Source of the DNA: [Streptosporangium] indianense
GTDB taxonomy: Bacteria > Actinomycetota > Actinomycetes > Streptomycetales > Streptomycetaceae
Assembly: GCF_021474405.1 (NCBI RefSeq)
Contig: NZ_JAKEIO010000005.1
Location: 1 to 64,000 of the forward strand
DNA length: 64,000 nt
Direction: 5' to 3'
The notes beneath the pieces are model-generated. The model did no database searches. It was not told the DNA's origin and was given only the letters and a program-made list of their open reading frames with translations. Shown piece by piece: positions 48,542 through 57,082 of the stretch. Both the position numbers and the translations under genes were made by a program. Numbering within the stretch: the first letter of the stretch is position 1; every line of letters starts with the position of its first letter.

Positions 48542-49879
48542 TCAGCGGGTGGCGCCCGTGACGATCCAGCGGCCCGAGCGGGTACGGAGCCACAGGGTCA
48601 GCATCCGGACGGTCATCATCAGCGTCATCGTGGCCCAGAGCGCGGTAAGGCCGCCGCCCAGTACCGGGACCAGGAGAGCGGCGGGTGTGAATACCGCCAG
48701 GGTGAGCAGCATGGCCCAGGCGAGATACGGGCCGTCGCCGGCTCCCATCAGGACGCCGTCCAGGACGAAGACGATCCCGGAGATCGGCTGGGAGAGGGCG
48801 ACGATGATCAGGGCGGGCAGCGCCACGTCCTTCACGGCTGGGTCGCTGGTGAACAACGGCAGGAACACCGGTCGGGTGAGAACCACCAGAGCGCCGAGGA
48901 CGACGCCGACGGCGATACCCCACTCCACCATGCGGCGGCACGCGTCCCGGGCCCCCTGGGCATCACCGGCTCCGAGGTAGCGCCCGATGATGGCCTGTCC
49001 CGCGATGGCGATGGCATCGAGGGCAAAGGCCAGCAGGCTCCACAGAGAGAGGATGATCTGGTGGGCGGCGATGTCGGCATCTCCGAGACGGGCGGCGACC
49101 GCTGTGGCGATCATCAGGATGGCCCGCAGTGAGAGGGTGCGCACCAGGAGCGGGACACCGGCTTGAGCGGAGGCCCTGATCCCGGCGGCATCCGGGCGCA
49201 GTGAGGCCCCGTGCCTGCGTGCTCCTCGCAGAACCACCACGAGATAAACGGCGGCCATGCCGCACTGGGCGATGACGGTGCCCCACGCGGAACCGGCGAT
49301 CCCCAGGTCGGCGCCGTAGACCAGGCCGGCGTTGAGGGCACCGTTGGCGACGAAGCCCGCGATGGCGACGTAGAGGGGGGTGCGGGTGTCCTGCAATCCG
49401 CGCAGGACACCGGTGGCAGCCAGGACGACGAGCATGGCGGGTATGCCGAGCACGGAAATGCGCAGATACGTGATCGCGTAGGGAGTCGCCGCGTCCGAGG
49501 CGCCGAAGAGGTCCACGAGGTGAGGGGCTGTGGGCAACGCCGCGGCGACCACGGCGGTGCCGAGGAGCAGGGCCAGCCAGATGCCGTCCATGCCCTGTCG
49601 GATGGCGGCCTGGAGGTCGCCCGCGCCGACACGGCGGGCCACTGCTGCCGTCGTGGCGTAGGCGAGGAAGACGAAGACGCTGACGGCAGTCATCAGCAGG
49701 GCGGAGGCGACGCCGAGACCGGCGAGTTGGGCCGTGCCCAGATGGCCCACGATGGCGGTGTCGGCCATCAGGAAGAGGGGCTCGGCGACCAGGGCGCCGA
49801 AGGCCGGCACAGCCAACGCGATGATCTCTCGGTCGTGCTGTCTCCGGCCGGTGGGACGACGCGCGGGGGCCTGTGTCAT
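48542..49879 (-). CDS. MATE family efflux transporter (DinF-like)
   Basis: A 445-residue protein with 12 membrane helices in two similar halves (ALAVPAFGALVAEPLFLMADTAIVGHLGTAQLAGLG is the first-half signature). The DinF subgroup is suggested by AVPAFGALVAEPL. It is expected to export cationic compounds with a Na+ or H+ gradient; the substrate is unknown. The ATG at 49879 is preferred over 49888. It converges on rplI across three parS sites. Confidence 0.9.
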   Translation of the reverse strand: MTQAPARRPTGRRQHDREIIALAVPAFGALVAEPLFLMADTAIVGHLGTAQLAGLGVASALLMTAVSVFVFLAYATTAAVARRVGAGDLQAAIRQGMDGIWLALLLGTAVVAAALPTAPHLVDLFGASDAATPYAITYLRISVLGIPAMLVVLAATGVLRGLQDTRTPLYVAIAGFVANGALNAGLVYGADLGIAGSAWGTVIAQCGMAAVYLVVVLRGARRHGASLRPDAAGIRASAQAGVPLLVRTLSLRAILMIATAVAARLGDADIAAHQIILSLWSLLAFALDAIAIAGQAIIGRYLGAGDAQGARDACRRMVEWGIAVGVVLGALVVLTRPVFLPLFTSDPAVKDVALPALIIVALSQPISGIVFVLDGVLMGAGDGPYLAWAMLLTLAVFTPAALLVPVLGGGLTALWATMTLMMTVRMLTLWLRTRSGRWIVTGATR

Positions 49880-50339
49880 GTGCACCAATCTAATCGTCCA
49901 CAGGTAAGAGATGCAAAGGTATTGCGATCCTTACTTTGCGTCCTGGCGTGCGCACTGCTGTGCACTGTTCGAGGTGATCTTGGGCCGGTTGGGAAAGTTT
50001 TTCTTCTGCACAGCCGGTGGACGGTAACGATGCAGTTCAGAGGCTCTTCCTTGGCGCCCGGGGCCGCTTGTTCACAGGCCTGTCCACCGGGTCGTGCACA
50101 GGTTTCGCGGAGTTCTCCACAGCATCTGGGCCGTCGTCCACATGGCCTGTGGATAACCAGATTGGCTGACGGTGCCGAGAGGCCTACGGTGGTCCGGCGC
50201 CCGCTCCGTCCGCCGGTTTTCAGAACGCCACAAAACCGGCGTGTGCCAACCGGAGTTGGGCCTCTTATTTGTCAGTGCCGTGCCGTAGAAAAGAGGGGCA
50301 CGGCTAGGTCTGCTTCGGCGGACGGGAGGAGGTGGCTCG
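49880..50339. promoter_or_regulatory. dnaB upstream region with a cluster of DnaA-box-like sequences
   Basis: This 460-base divergent gap has no credible gene. Between 50068 and 50156 lie TTGTTCACA (50068), CTGTCCACC (50080), TCGTGCACA (50092), TTCTCCACA (50113), TCGTCCACA (50134) and TGTGGATAA (50148). The last is an exact match to the E. coli consensus on the minus strand. A further TCGTCCACA is at 49894. This density is similar to part of oriC. Confidence 0.65.
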
Positions 50340-51821
50340 GTGAGCATTTCCGAGCCCTTGGACGACCCGTGGGCCGAGACCGGTCCCAGTGATCGTCTCC
50401 CCGCCTCCCGCCGACGGGACGACGGAGCCCGGGGCCGCGACGAACAGCACGAGCGCGGCAGGGACAACGGGGCGTGGGACGGCGGATCGTCCCCGTCGTT
50501 CGAGCGGGTACCGCCGCAGGACATCGACGCCGAGCAGTCCGTCCTCGGCGGCATGCTCCTGTCCAAGGACGCCATCGCCGACGTCGTCGAGATCATCAAG
50601 GGTCACGACTTCTACAAGCCGGCCCACGAGACGATCTTCCAGGCCGTCCTCGACGTCTACGCCAAGGGCGAGCCGGCCGACCCCATCACGATCGCGGCCG
50701 AACTCACCAAGCGCGGTGAGATCAACAAGGTCGGCGGCGCCTCGTACCTGCACACCCTCGTCCAGACGGTGCCGACGGCCGCCAATGCGGCGTACTACGC
50801 GGAGATCGTTCACGAGCGGGCCGTCCTGCGCCGCCTGGTCGAGGCCGGGACCCGTATCACGCAGATGGGATACGCGGCCGACGACGACGTCGACGAGATC
50901 GTCAACCGCGCCCAGGCAGAGGTCTACGCGGTCACCGAGCAGCGCACCAGTGAGGACTACCTCCCGCTCGGCGACATCATGGAGGGCGCGCTCGACGAGA
51001 TCGAGGCGATCGGCTCGCGCAGCGGCGAGATGACCGGTGTGCCCACCGGGTTCACCGACTTCGACTCGCTCACCAACGGCCTGCACCCGGGCCAGATGAT
51101 CGTCATCGCGGCCCGTCCCGCCATGGGTAAGTCGACGCTGGCCCTCGACTTCGCCCGGGCCGCGTCGATCAAGCACAACCTGCCGAGTGTGATCTTCTCC
51201 CTGGAAATGGGGCGCAACGAGATCGCGATGCGTCTGCTGTCCGCGGAGGCCCGCGTCGCCCTGCACCACATGCGGTCCGGCACCATGACGGACGAGGACT
51301 GGACGCGTCTGGCGCGCCGGATGCCCGAGGTCTCCTCCGCGCCTCTGTACATCGACGACTCCCCGAACCTGTCGATGATGGAGATCCGAGCGAAGTGCCG
51401 TCGGCTGAAGCAGCGCAACGACATCAGGCTCGTGATCATCGACTATCTGCAGCTGATGCAGTCCGGTGGATCCAAGCGCGCCGAGAGCCGTCAGCAGGAA
51501 GTCTCGGACATGTCCCGTAACCTCAAGCTCCTGGCCAAGGAGCTGGAAGTCCCGGTGATCGCGCTCTCCCAGCTCAACCGTGGGCCCGAGCAGCGCACGG
51601 ACAAGAAGCCGATGGTGTCCGACCTGCGTGAGTCGGGCTCCATCGAGCAGGACGCCGACATGGTGATCCTTCTCCACCGCGAGGACGCGTACGAGAAGGA
51701 GTCGCCCCGCGCGGGCGAGGCGGACATCATCGTGGGCAAGCACCGAAACGGCCCGACGGCGACGATCACCGTCGCCTTCCAGGGGCACTACTCGCGGTTC
51801 GTGGACATGGCGCAGACCTGA
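50340..51821 (+). CDS. dnaB: Replicative DNA helicase DnaB
   Basis: A 493-residue hexameric helicase that unwinds the fork. The disordered, charged N-terminus of about 55 residues precedes the N-terminal domain (VPPQDIDAEQSVLGGMLLSKDAI). The RecA-like motor has Walker A ARPAMGKSTLALD (about 260), LEMGRNEIAMRLL, Walker B IRLVIIDYLQLM and the final HRNGPTATI arginine region. There is no intein. It starts with GTG (GGGAGGAGGTGGCTC upstream). No dnaC loader is nearby; the DUF721 protein may help. Confidence 0.98.
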   Translation: MSISEPLDDPWAETGPSDRLPASRRRDDGARGRDEQHERGRDNGAWDGGSSPSFERVPPQDIDAEQSVLGGMLLSKDAIADVVEIIKGHDFYKPAHETIFQAVLDVYAKGEPADPITIAAELTKRGEINKVGGASYLHTLVQTVPTAANAAYYAEIVHERAVLRRLVEAGTRITQMGYAADDDVDEIVNRAQAEVYAVTEQRTSEDYLPLGDIMEGALDEIEAIGSRSGEMTGVPTGFTDFDSLTNGLHPGQMIVIAARPAMGKSTLALDFARAASIKHNLPSVIFSLEMGRNEIAMRLLSAEARVALHHMRSGTMTDEDWTRLARRMPEVSSAPLYIDDSPNLSMMEIRAKCRRLKQRNDIRLVIIDYLQLMQSGGSKRAESRQQEVSDMSRNLKLLAKELEVPVIALSQLNRGPEQRTDKKPMVSDLRESGSIEQDADMVILLHREDAYEKESPRAGEADIIVGKHRNGPTATITVAFQGHYSRFVDMAQT

Positions 51822-51894
51822 TCCGTCCCGGTCCCACAGGCCCTGATGCCGAATGTGCTCGACTCGGGGACACCGGGCCGGGTGGACTGGGCCC

Positions 51895-53280
51895 ATGACG
51901 ACATTTCAGGGAGAGCTGCTTCCCGGCACACGTCGCGCTCTGCTGCACCGCATCGCCGTCGCGCAGGCCGAGGGCCGGACTCCGTCGCTCGTCGCGGCCG
52001 TCGTACGAGACGGTACGACGGTGTGGACGGGCGCACGGACCTCGGTGGAAGGGCACGCGCCGGACGAGAACGTGCAGTACCGGATCGGCTCGATCACCAA
52101 GACCTTCACGGCGGTTCTCGTGCTGCGGCTGCGTGACGAGGGCGCACTCGCTCTCGAGGACCCGCTCGAGAAGCATCTGCCGGGTACCGGCGTGGGGGAG
52201 GCGACCATCGCCGAACTCCTCGCGCACACAGGAGGGCTGCCGGCCGAGACGCCGGGCCCGTGGTGGGAGCGGAGCCCCGGGGACCTGCGGCCCGAACTCG
52301 CCGACGTACTCGGCGACCGGCCCCTGCTGACCCCGCCAGGCCGGCGATTCCATTACTCCAACCCGGGTTATGCCCTGCTCGGCGCTCTCATCGAGAAGCT
52401 CCGTGGAGCTTCCTGGGAGGAGGTCCTTCGGCGCGAAGTGCTCGAACCTCTGGGTTTGCGTCGCACGAGCGTGCGGCCTGTGGCACCTCACGCGGGGGGC
52501 TGGGCCGTGCATCCCTGGGCGGACGTAATGCTTCCCGAGCCCGTCGAGGATCTGGGGCGTATGGCTCCGGCCGGCCAACTGTGGTCGACGGGAGGTGACT
52601 TGGCGCGGTTCGCGGCCTTCCTGCTCAACGGTGACGAGCGGGTGCTGAGGGCCGATTCGCTGCGAGAGATGAGGACACCGGCCGCGGCCCATGAGGCGGC
52701 GGACGTGGCGAGCGGTTACGCCTACTGCCTCGGCATGGAGATCCGGCGTCGGAACGGCCGCTCCCTGGTCGGTCACACCGGTTCGCTGCCCGGGTTCCTC
52801 GCGTGTCTCATGATCAGCATCGAGGACGACGTGGCGGCGATCGCCCTGGCCAACTCCACGTCAGGACCGCTGCTGTTCCCTGTCGCGGCCGATCTGGTCC
52901 GCATCGTGGCCGAGGCAGAGCCACGCATCCCCGCTCCGTGGAAGCCGCTGCGTGAGGCCGACCCGTCGCTGCTGGAGCTGACGGGGCAGTGGTACTGGGG
53001 GACGCACGCCTTCGCCCTGCGCCTGACGGCCGACGGACTCGTCTCGCTGGGGCCGTTGACCGGCGTAGGCCGTCGCTCGCGGTTCCGCTCGAACGGTGAC
53101 GGCACCTGGACGGGACTGGAGGGCTACTACGCGGGCGAGCTCCTGCAAGCCGTACGGCGGTCTGACGGGGCCGTGAGCCACCTGGACCTCGGTTCGTTCG
53201 TGTTCACGCGTCAGCCGTATGACGAGGGCGCTCCTGTACCGGGTGGTGTCGACCCCGAGGGGTGGCGCGGAATCGGGTAG
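51895..53280 (+). CDS. Serine hydrolase of the beta-lactamase/class C PBP family
   Basis: A 461-residue protein starting at the ATG 51895. The catalytic motifs are SITK (Ser and Lys, about residue 66), YSNPGY (Tyr general base) and HTGSLPG replacing KTG. A C-terminal lipocalin-like domain (LTGQWYWGTHAFALRL) of about 110 residues follows. It has no signal peptide and so is probably cytoplasmic. Such proteins act as esterases or peptidases more often than as true beta-lactamases. It lies 73 bases after dnaB but is not obviously coupled to it. Confidence 0.88.
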   Translation: MTTFQGELLPGTRRALLHRIAVAQAEGRTPSLVAAVVRDGTTVWTGARTSVEGHAPDENVQYRIGSITKTFTAVLVLRLRDEGALALEDPLEKHLPGTGVGEATIAELLAHTGGLPAETPGPWWERSPGDLRPELADVLGDRPLLTPPGRRFHYSNPGYALLGALIEKLRGASWEEVLRREVLEPLGLRRTSVRPVAPHAGGWAVHPWADVMLPEPVEDLGRMAPAGQLWSTGGDLARFAAFLLNGDERVLRADSLREMRTPAAAHEAADVASGYAYCLGMEIRRRNGRSLVGHTGSLPGFLACLMISIEDDVAAIALANSTSGPLLFPVAADLVRIVAEAEPRIPAPWKPLREADPSLLELTGQWYWGTHAFALRLTADGLVSLGPLTGVGRRSRFRSNGDGTWTGLEGYYAGELLQAVRRSDGAVSHLDLGSFVFTRQPYDEGAPVPGGVDPEGWRGIG

Positions 53281-53289
53281 ACGTGAGAT

Positions 53290-53329
53290 GCGTGGGCGCC
53301 CTGTTTCACGTGAAACAGGGCGCCCACGC
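53290..53329. terminator. 40-bp perfect palindrome, probable bidirectional terminator with parS at its centre
   Basis: Arms 53290-53309 and 53310-53329 are exact complements. The centre is parS 13; each side adds 12 GC-rich base pairs (GCGTGGGCGCCC). It lies between convergent hydrolase and GNAT genes, ten bases from one stop and seven from the other. Confidence 0.85.
53302..53317. other. parS site 13, centre of terminator palindrome
   Basis: TGTTTCACGTGAAACA at the dyad of the 40-bp palindrome. Confidence 0.97.
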
Positions 53330-53335
53330 CTGCCG

Positions 53336-53788
53336 TCACAACGGGAGCTTGAAGCCCGTGTGGGAAGCCGTGAACCCGAGCCGCTCGTAGAAGCGGTGGG
53401 CATCGGTGCGGGTCTTGTCGGAGGTCAGCTGGACCAACTGGCATTCCAGGTTCCGGGACTCCTCGATCGCCCACTCGATGAGCCGGGTTCCCAGGCCGCT
53501 GCCGCGCTCGTCCGCATGGATGCGCACGCCCTCGATGATCGACCTGGTCGCCCCGCGCCGGGAAAGGCCGGGGATGATCGTGAGCTGGAGCGTGCCGACG
53601 ACCTTGCCCTCCCGGGCCGCCACGACCAGATGCTGATTCGGGTCGGCGCTGAGCCGCTCCAGCGCGGTCAGGTACGGGGTGAGGTCGTCCGGTGACTCGC
53701 GCTGCGCACCCAGTGGGTCGTCCGCGAGCATGGCGACGATCGCGGGGACGTCGTCGGCCACGGCAGCGCGTATCTCAAGATCTCCCAT
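53336..53788 (-). CDS. GNAT family N-acetyltransferase
   Basis: A 150-residue single-domain acetyltransferase. The acetyl-CoA loop is seen in IHADERGSGLGTRLIEWAIEESR and the terminal motif in DAHRFYERLGFTASHTGFK. The fold starts at residue 5 (IRAAVADDVPAIVAM). The substrate is unknown. It converges on the serine hydrolase gene and diverges from nothing close. Confidence 0.92.
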   Translation of the reverse strand: MGDLEIRAAVADDVPAIVAMLADDPLGAQRESPDDLTPYLTALERLSADPNQHLVVAAREGKVVGTLQLTIIPGLSRRGATRSIIEGVRIHADERGSGLGTRLIEWAIEESRNLECQLVQLTSDKTRTDAHRFYERLGFTASHTGFKLPL

Positions 53789-53844
53789 GCACGTACCTTA
53801 CGCAGCTGCGGTGCGCCGGTGCCGTGCGGAGGGGCTCGAGGGCT

Positions 53845-54309
53845 CTATGCGGGCACCGGCGCCTTCAGCGTCTCCACGGCTCGGACCAGGGGTGCCAGTT
53901 CCGGGTTCCTCGCCGCTTCGTCGAGGGCTTCGCGCAGGGCGGCGTCGTTGGTCGGGCGCGCGGCTTCCAGCAACTCGAGGCCCGCCGCAGTGACGTTCGT
54001 GTAGATGCCCCGGCGGTCGGTGGGGCACAGGTAGCGCTCCAGGAGACCCCGGTCTTCCAGCCGGGTGACCAGGCGTGTGGTGGCGCTCTGGCTGAGGACG
54101 ACCGCGTCGGCGACCTGCTTCATCTGCAGATGTCCCCCGTCGCCGTCGTGCTGTCGGCTGAGCACGTCCAGCAGGGAGTACTCACGCGCGCTGAGGTCGT
54201 GCCCGGCCTGCAGAGCGCGCTCGATGTGCGCCTCGATCCTCCCGTGGAGCAGGGAGAGGGCGCACCAGCTCTGGGCGAGAGCGGTGAGCGCGGGGTCCGT
54301 CGCTGTCAT
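53845..54309 (-). CDS. MarR family transcriptional regulator
   Basis: A 154-residue winged-helix repressor from the ATG at 54309 (GGAGGAAACCA upstream). The DNA-binding part shows MKQVADAVVLSQSATTRLVTRLEDRGLLERYLCPTDRRGIY, with the typical DRR wing. It is divergent from an MFS exporter gene 139 bases away, the common repressor-pump arrangement. A candidate operator lies at 54371-54395. Confidence 0.92.
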   Translation of the reverse strand: MTATDPALTALAQSWCALSLLHGRIEAHIERALQAGHDLSAREYSLLDVLSRQHDGDGGHLQMKQVADAVVLSQSATTRLVTRLEDRGLLERYLCPTDRRGIYTNVTAAGLELLEAARPTNDAALREALDEAARNPELAPLVRAVETLKAPVPA

Positions 54310-54370
54310 TGGTTTCCTCCGTCCCGGAGCGGCTGACACCCAGGATAGAGCAGCACCGCAATTGACGGCG

Positions 54371-54395
54371 GTTGCATATAGCCCGCGTCTGCAAC
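54371..54395. promoter_or_regulatory. Candidate MarR operator
   Basis: GTTGCA (54371-54376) and TGCAAC (54390-54395) form a 6-bp inverted repeat spaced by 13 bases in the middle of the MarR-MFS divergent gap. The surrounding DNA is AT-rich and would overlap both promoters. Confidence 0.5.
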
Positions 54396-54448
54396 TATTG
54401 TGAACGCACGCAAAGCGCTCCTGCAATCGTTTGGGAAGGTACCCCTCC

Positions 54449-55657
54449 ATGCCTCTCGCGCTTCTGGCCCTCGCGATCGGGGCCTTCGGGATCGGAACGA
54501 CGGAATTCGTGATCATGGGTCTGCTGCCCGAGGTCGCGAGTGACTACGGGGTCTCCATCCCCACGGCCGGCTACCTGGTGACCGGCTACGCGCTCGGCGT
54601 CATGTTCGGCGCCCCGTTGATGACCGTGCTCGGCACCAGGATCTCCCGCAAGCGGATGCTGATGCTGCTGATGGGGTTGTTCATCGCGGGCAACCTGCTC
54701 TCGGCGCTCGCCCCCGCCTTCTCCGTCATGCTGACCGGCCGGATCATCGCCTCACTCGCCCACGGCGCCTTCTTCGGCATAGGTTCGGTCGTCGCGGCGG
54801 ACCTCGTCGCTCCGGACAAGAAGGCCGGAGCCATCGCGATGATGTTCACCGGTCTGACCGTCGCCAACGTCGTCGGTGTCCCGCTGGGCACGCTCGTCGG
54901 ACAGTCCGTCGGCTGGCGGGTGACCTTCGGCATCGTCGCCGCCCTCGGCGTCATCGGCCTGGCCGGCATCGCCCGGCTCGTCCCCGACATGCCCAAGGCG
55001 GAGGGCGTACGTCTGCGGCACGAGCTGGCCGCCTTCAAGAACGTGCAGGTCCTGCTCGCGATGGCCATGACGGTCCTGGGCTTCGGCGGTGTCTTCGCGG
55101 CCATCACCTACATCGCGCCGATGATGACCCAGGTCGCGGGCTTCGCCGACGGCTCCGTCACCTGGCTGCTGGTCCTCTTCGGCCTGGGCATGGTCGGCGG
55201 CAACCTCGTCGGCGGCAGGTTCGCCGACCGCGCCCTGATGCCCATGCTGTACGTCTCTCTGGGCGCCTTGGCCGTCGTCCTGGCCCTGTTCACTGTCACC
55301 GCCCACGACAAGCTGCTCTCGGCGATCACCGTCGCGCTGATCGGTGCCCTGGGCTTCGCCACCGTGCCACCGCTGCAGAAGCGCGTTCTCGACCAGGCGC
55401 ACGGCGCCCCGACCCTGGCCTCGGCCGTCAACATCGGCGCCTTCAACCTCGGCAACGCGCTCTCCGCCTGGCTGGGCGGCCTGGTGATCGCGGCGGGCCT
55501 CGGCTACACCGCCCCCAACTGGGTCGGTGCCGCCCTGGCCACCGGTGCTCTGGTCCTGGCCCTCGTCTCGGCCGCCCTGGAGCGCCGCGCCGACGGCCCC
55601 AGCACCGTCGTCACCCGCTCCGCTCGAGCCGAGCAGCGCGCTGCCGTCCACCAATGA
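54449..55657 (+). CDS. MFS efflux transporter (AraJ/Cmx-like)
   Basis: A 402-residue exporter with 12 helices. The N-terminus LALAIGAFGIGTTEFVIMGLLPEVA is the signature of the drug-H+ antiporter subgroup that includes AraJ and chloramphenicol exporters. The loop motif GTRISRKRMLMLLM and the antiporter motif C region GLTVANVVGVPLGTLVG are also visible. The ATG at 54449 follows GGGAAGG. It probably answers to the divergent MarR repressor. Confidence 0.92.
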   Translation: MPLALLALAIGAFGIGTTEFVIMGLLPEVASDYGVSIPTAGYLVTGYALGVMFGAPLMTVLGTRISRKRMLMLLMGLFIAGNLLSALAPAFSVMLTGRIIASLAHGAFFGIGSVVAADLVAPDKKAGAIAMMFTGLTVANVVGVPLGTLVGQSVGWRVTFGIVAALGVIGLAGIARLVPDMPKAEGVRLRHELAAFKNVQVLLAMAMTVLGFGGVFAAITYIAPMMTQVAGFADGSVTWLLVLFGLGMVGGNLVGGRFADRALMPMLYVSLGALAVVLALFTVTAHDKLLSAITVALIGALGFATVPPLQKRVLDQAHGAPTLASAVNIGAFNLGNALSAWLGGLVIAAGLGYTAPNWVGAALATGALVLALVSAALERRADGPSTVVTRSARAEQRAAVHQ

Positions 55658-55724
55658 GCAACCGAACCACCCCCACCGGCCTCACCGCCCGGAACGACCG
55701 TAAGTCTTCAAGGAGAACCCCATC

Positions 55725-56147
55725 ATGAGCACCACCACCGCAGTCGCCCCCCTCACCACCCAGGACGCCGACGCCCTCGTGGCCGCCGCCCATCGTGCCG
55801 CCGAGTCGGCGGGCGTCACCGTCAGCGTCACCGTCCTCGACGCGGGCGGCCACCTGCTCGCTTTCCGGCGCGACGACCGTGCCGTGCTGATCTCCGGCGA
55901 GACCAGCACCCGCAAGGCCTACACGGCCCTCCAGCTGAACGCGCCCACCGCCGACCTGGTGGACGCGGTGCAGCCCGGAGGTCTCTTCCACACGCTGCCC
56001 ACCGCACTCGACCGGCCGTTGCTGTTCATCGCCGGAGGCGTGCCGGTGCACCGCGACGGTCGCCTGATCGGCGCGATCGGCGTCGGCGGCGGCGCCCCCG
56101 AGCAGGATCACGGCTTTGCCGTGACCGCCGTGGAGGCACTCGCCTGA
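55725..56147 (+). CDS. GlcG/HbpS-like heme-binding protein
   Basis: A 140-residue protein of the GlcG/HbpS (DUF336) family. The pattern is DADALVAAAHRAAESAGVTVSVTVLDAGGHLLAFRRDD, then RKAYTALQLNAPT and FIAGGVPVHRDGRLIGAIGVGG. HbpS of Streptomyces is an octameric redox and heme sensor, but that protein is exported and works with the SenS/SenR pair. This one has no signal peptide and no two-component genes nearby. It lies 67 bases after the MFS gene and may be cotranscribed. Confidence 0.88.
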   Translation: MSTTTAVAPLTTQDADALVAAAHRAAESAGVTVSVTVLDAGGHLLAFRRDDRAVLISGETSTRKAYTALQLNAPTADLVDAVQPGGLFHTLPTALDRPLLFIAGGVPVHRDGRLIGAIGVGGGAPEQDHGFAVTAVEALA

Positions 56148-56164
56148 CCCGGCCCCTTCAGCGA

Positions 56165-56205
56165 GACGACGCCGGTCCCCTCTTCCCCGGGGGGCCGGCG
56201 TCGTC
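56165..56205. terminator. Bidirectional terminator
   Basis: Stem GACGACGCCGG/CCGGCGTCGTC with a 19-base partly self-pairing loop, between convergent HbpS-like and GNAT genes. Confidence 0.75.
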
Positions 56206-56218
56206 GCGTCGAAGTCGG

Positions 56219-57082
56219 TCAGCCCGCCGCGACCGTGACCGGCGCGAACCGTCGGCTCCAGTCCCCGGGCAGCTCCGTGATCCCGTACGTCATCACCGCG
56301 TTGAAGGCGACGGATTCCAGGCCGCGCTCCTTCACCCACGCCAGGAGTTCTTCGTGCCGCACGTCGATGTCGGTGCGCAAAGGGCGGTTGGTGCCGACGG
56401 CGAGAGACGTGATGAGAGCCTGGGCGGCCGACGTGTCGCGCGCGATGAGCGGGCCGATCACGTGGGTGTCCATGTTGGGCCAGGCGGCCGCGTACCCGAT
56501 GATCCGCCCGTTCTCCTCGGCCACGCGCAACTGGTCGGCGAAAGCCGGCAACCGGGTGACGATGTGCGTGCGGTCGGTCCCGAAGACCTGCTCATCGAGA
56601 CGGAGGATGGCCGTGAGGTCCTCGGCGGTCGCAGCGCGGGTGGCGACCTTCGGCTCAGGCCCGCCGGGAGTGAAGTGCCCGACGACCATGTCGGCCTGTC
56701 CGGTGACCTTGAAGCCGAGTTCCTCGTAGAGAGGCCGGCCGTACGGCGTCGCGTGCAGGGTGAGGGGCGTGGTGCCCATGTCCGAGACGACATGGCGCAT
56801 CAGCCGGCGTCCCACGCCCTGCCGAGCGTGCCGTTGGGCCACCAGCACCATGCCGATCGCGGCGAGGGCAGGATCCTGCGGTCCGTACTCGGTGACGACG
56901 CAGGCGCTCACCAGGCCACCCTCGGGGTCGTCGATGCCGTAACCCTTCCCGGCCGCGAGCAGGAAGCTCCACTTGTGCTCCTCCCGTGGCCACCCCCGGT
57001 CCTCGGACAAGTCGGCACAGGCGGCGTGATCGTGCAGTGTCAGACGGCGGATGGGCAATGAGGCAAGGGAAGGAGTCGGCAC
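56219..57082 (-). CDS. Double-domain GNAT acetyltransferase
   Basis: A 287-residue protein with an N-terminal GNAT domain (AIGMVLVAQRHARQGVGRRLMRHVV, about residues 75-99). A second, degenerate GNAT half follows (residues 145-280), starting TRAATAEDLTAILRLDEQVFG and containing AVAEENGRIIGYAAAWP-like strands. This tandem layout resembles the YitI-type enzymes. The substrate is unknown. Confidence 0.88.
   Translation of the reverse strand: MPTPSLASLPIRRLTLHDHAACADLSEDRGWPREEHKWSFLLAAGKGYGIDDPEGGLVSACVVTEYGPQDPALAAIGMVLVAQRHARQGVGRRLMRHVVSDMGTTPLTLHATPYGRPLYEELGFKVTGQADMVVGHFTPGGPEPKVATRAATAEDLTAILRLDEQVFGTDRTHIVTRLPAFADQLRVAEENGRIIGYAAAWPNMDTHVIGPLIARDTSAAQALITSLAVGTNRPLRTDIDVRHEELLAWVKERGLESVAFNAVMTYGITELPGDWSRRFAPVTVAAG

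Noticed and set aside
51895..53280. Calling the serine hydrolase a beta-lactamase resistance gene
   Set aside because: It lacks a signal peptide and has HTG in place of KTG with an added lipocalin-like domain, which fits esterase or peptidase relatives better.
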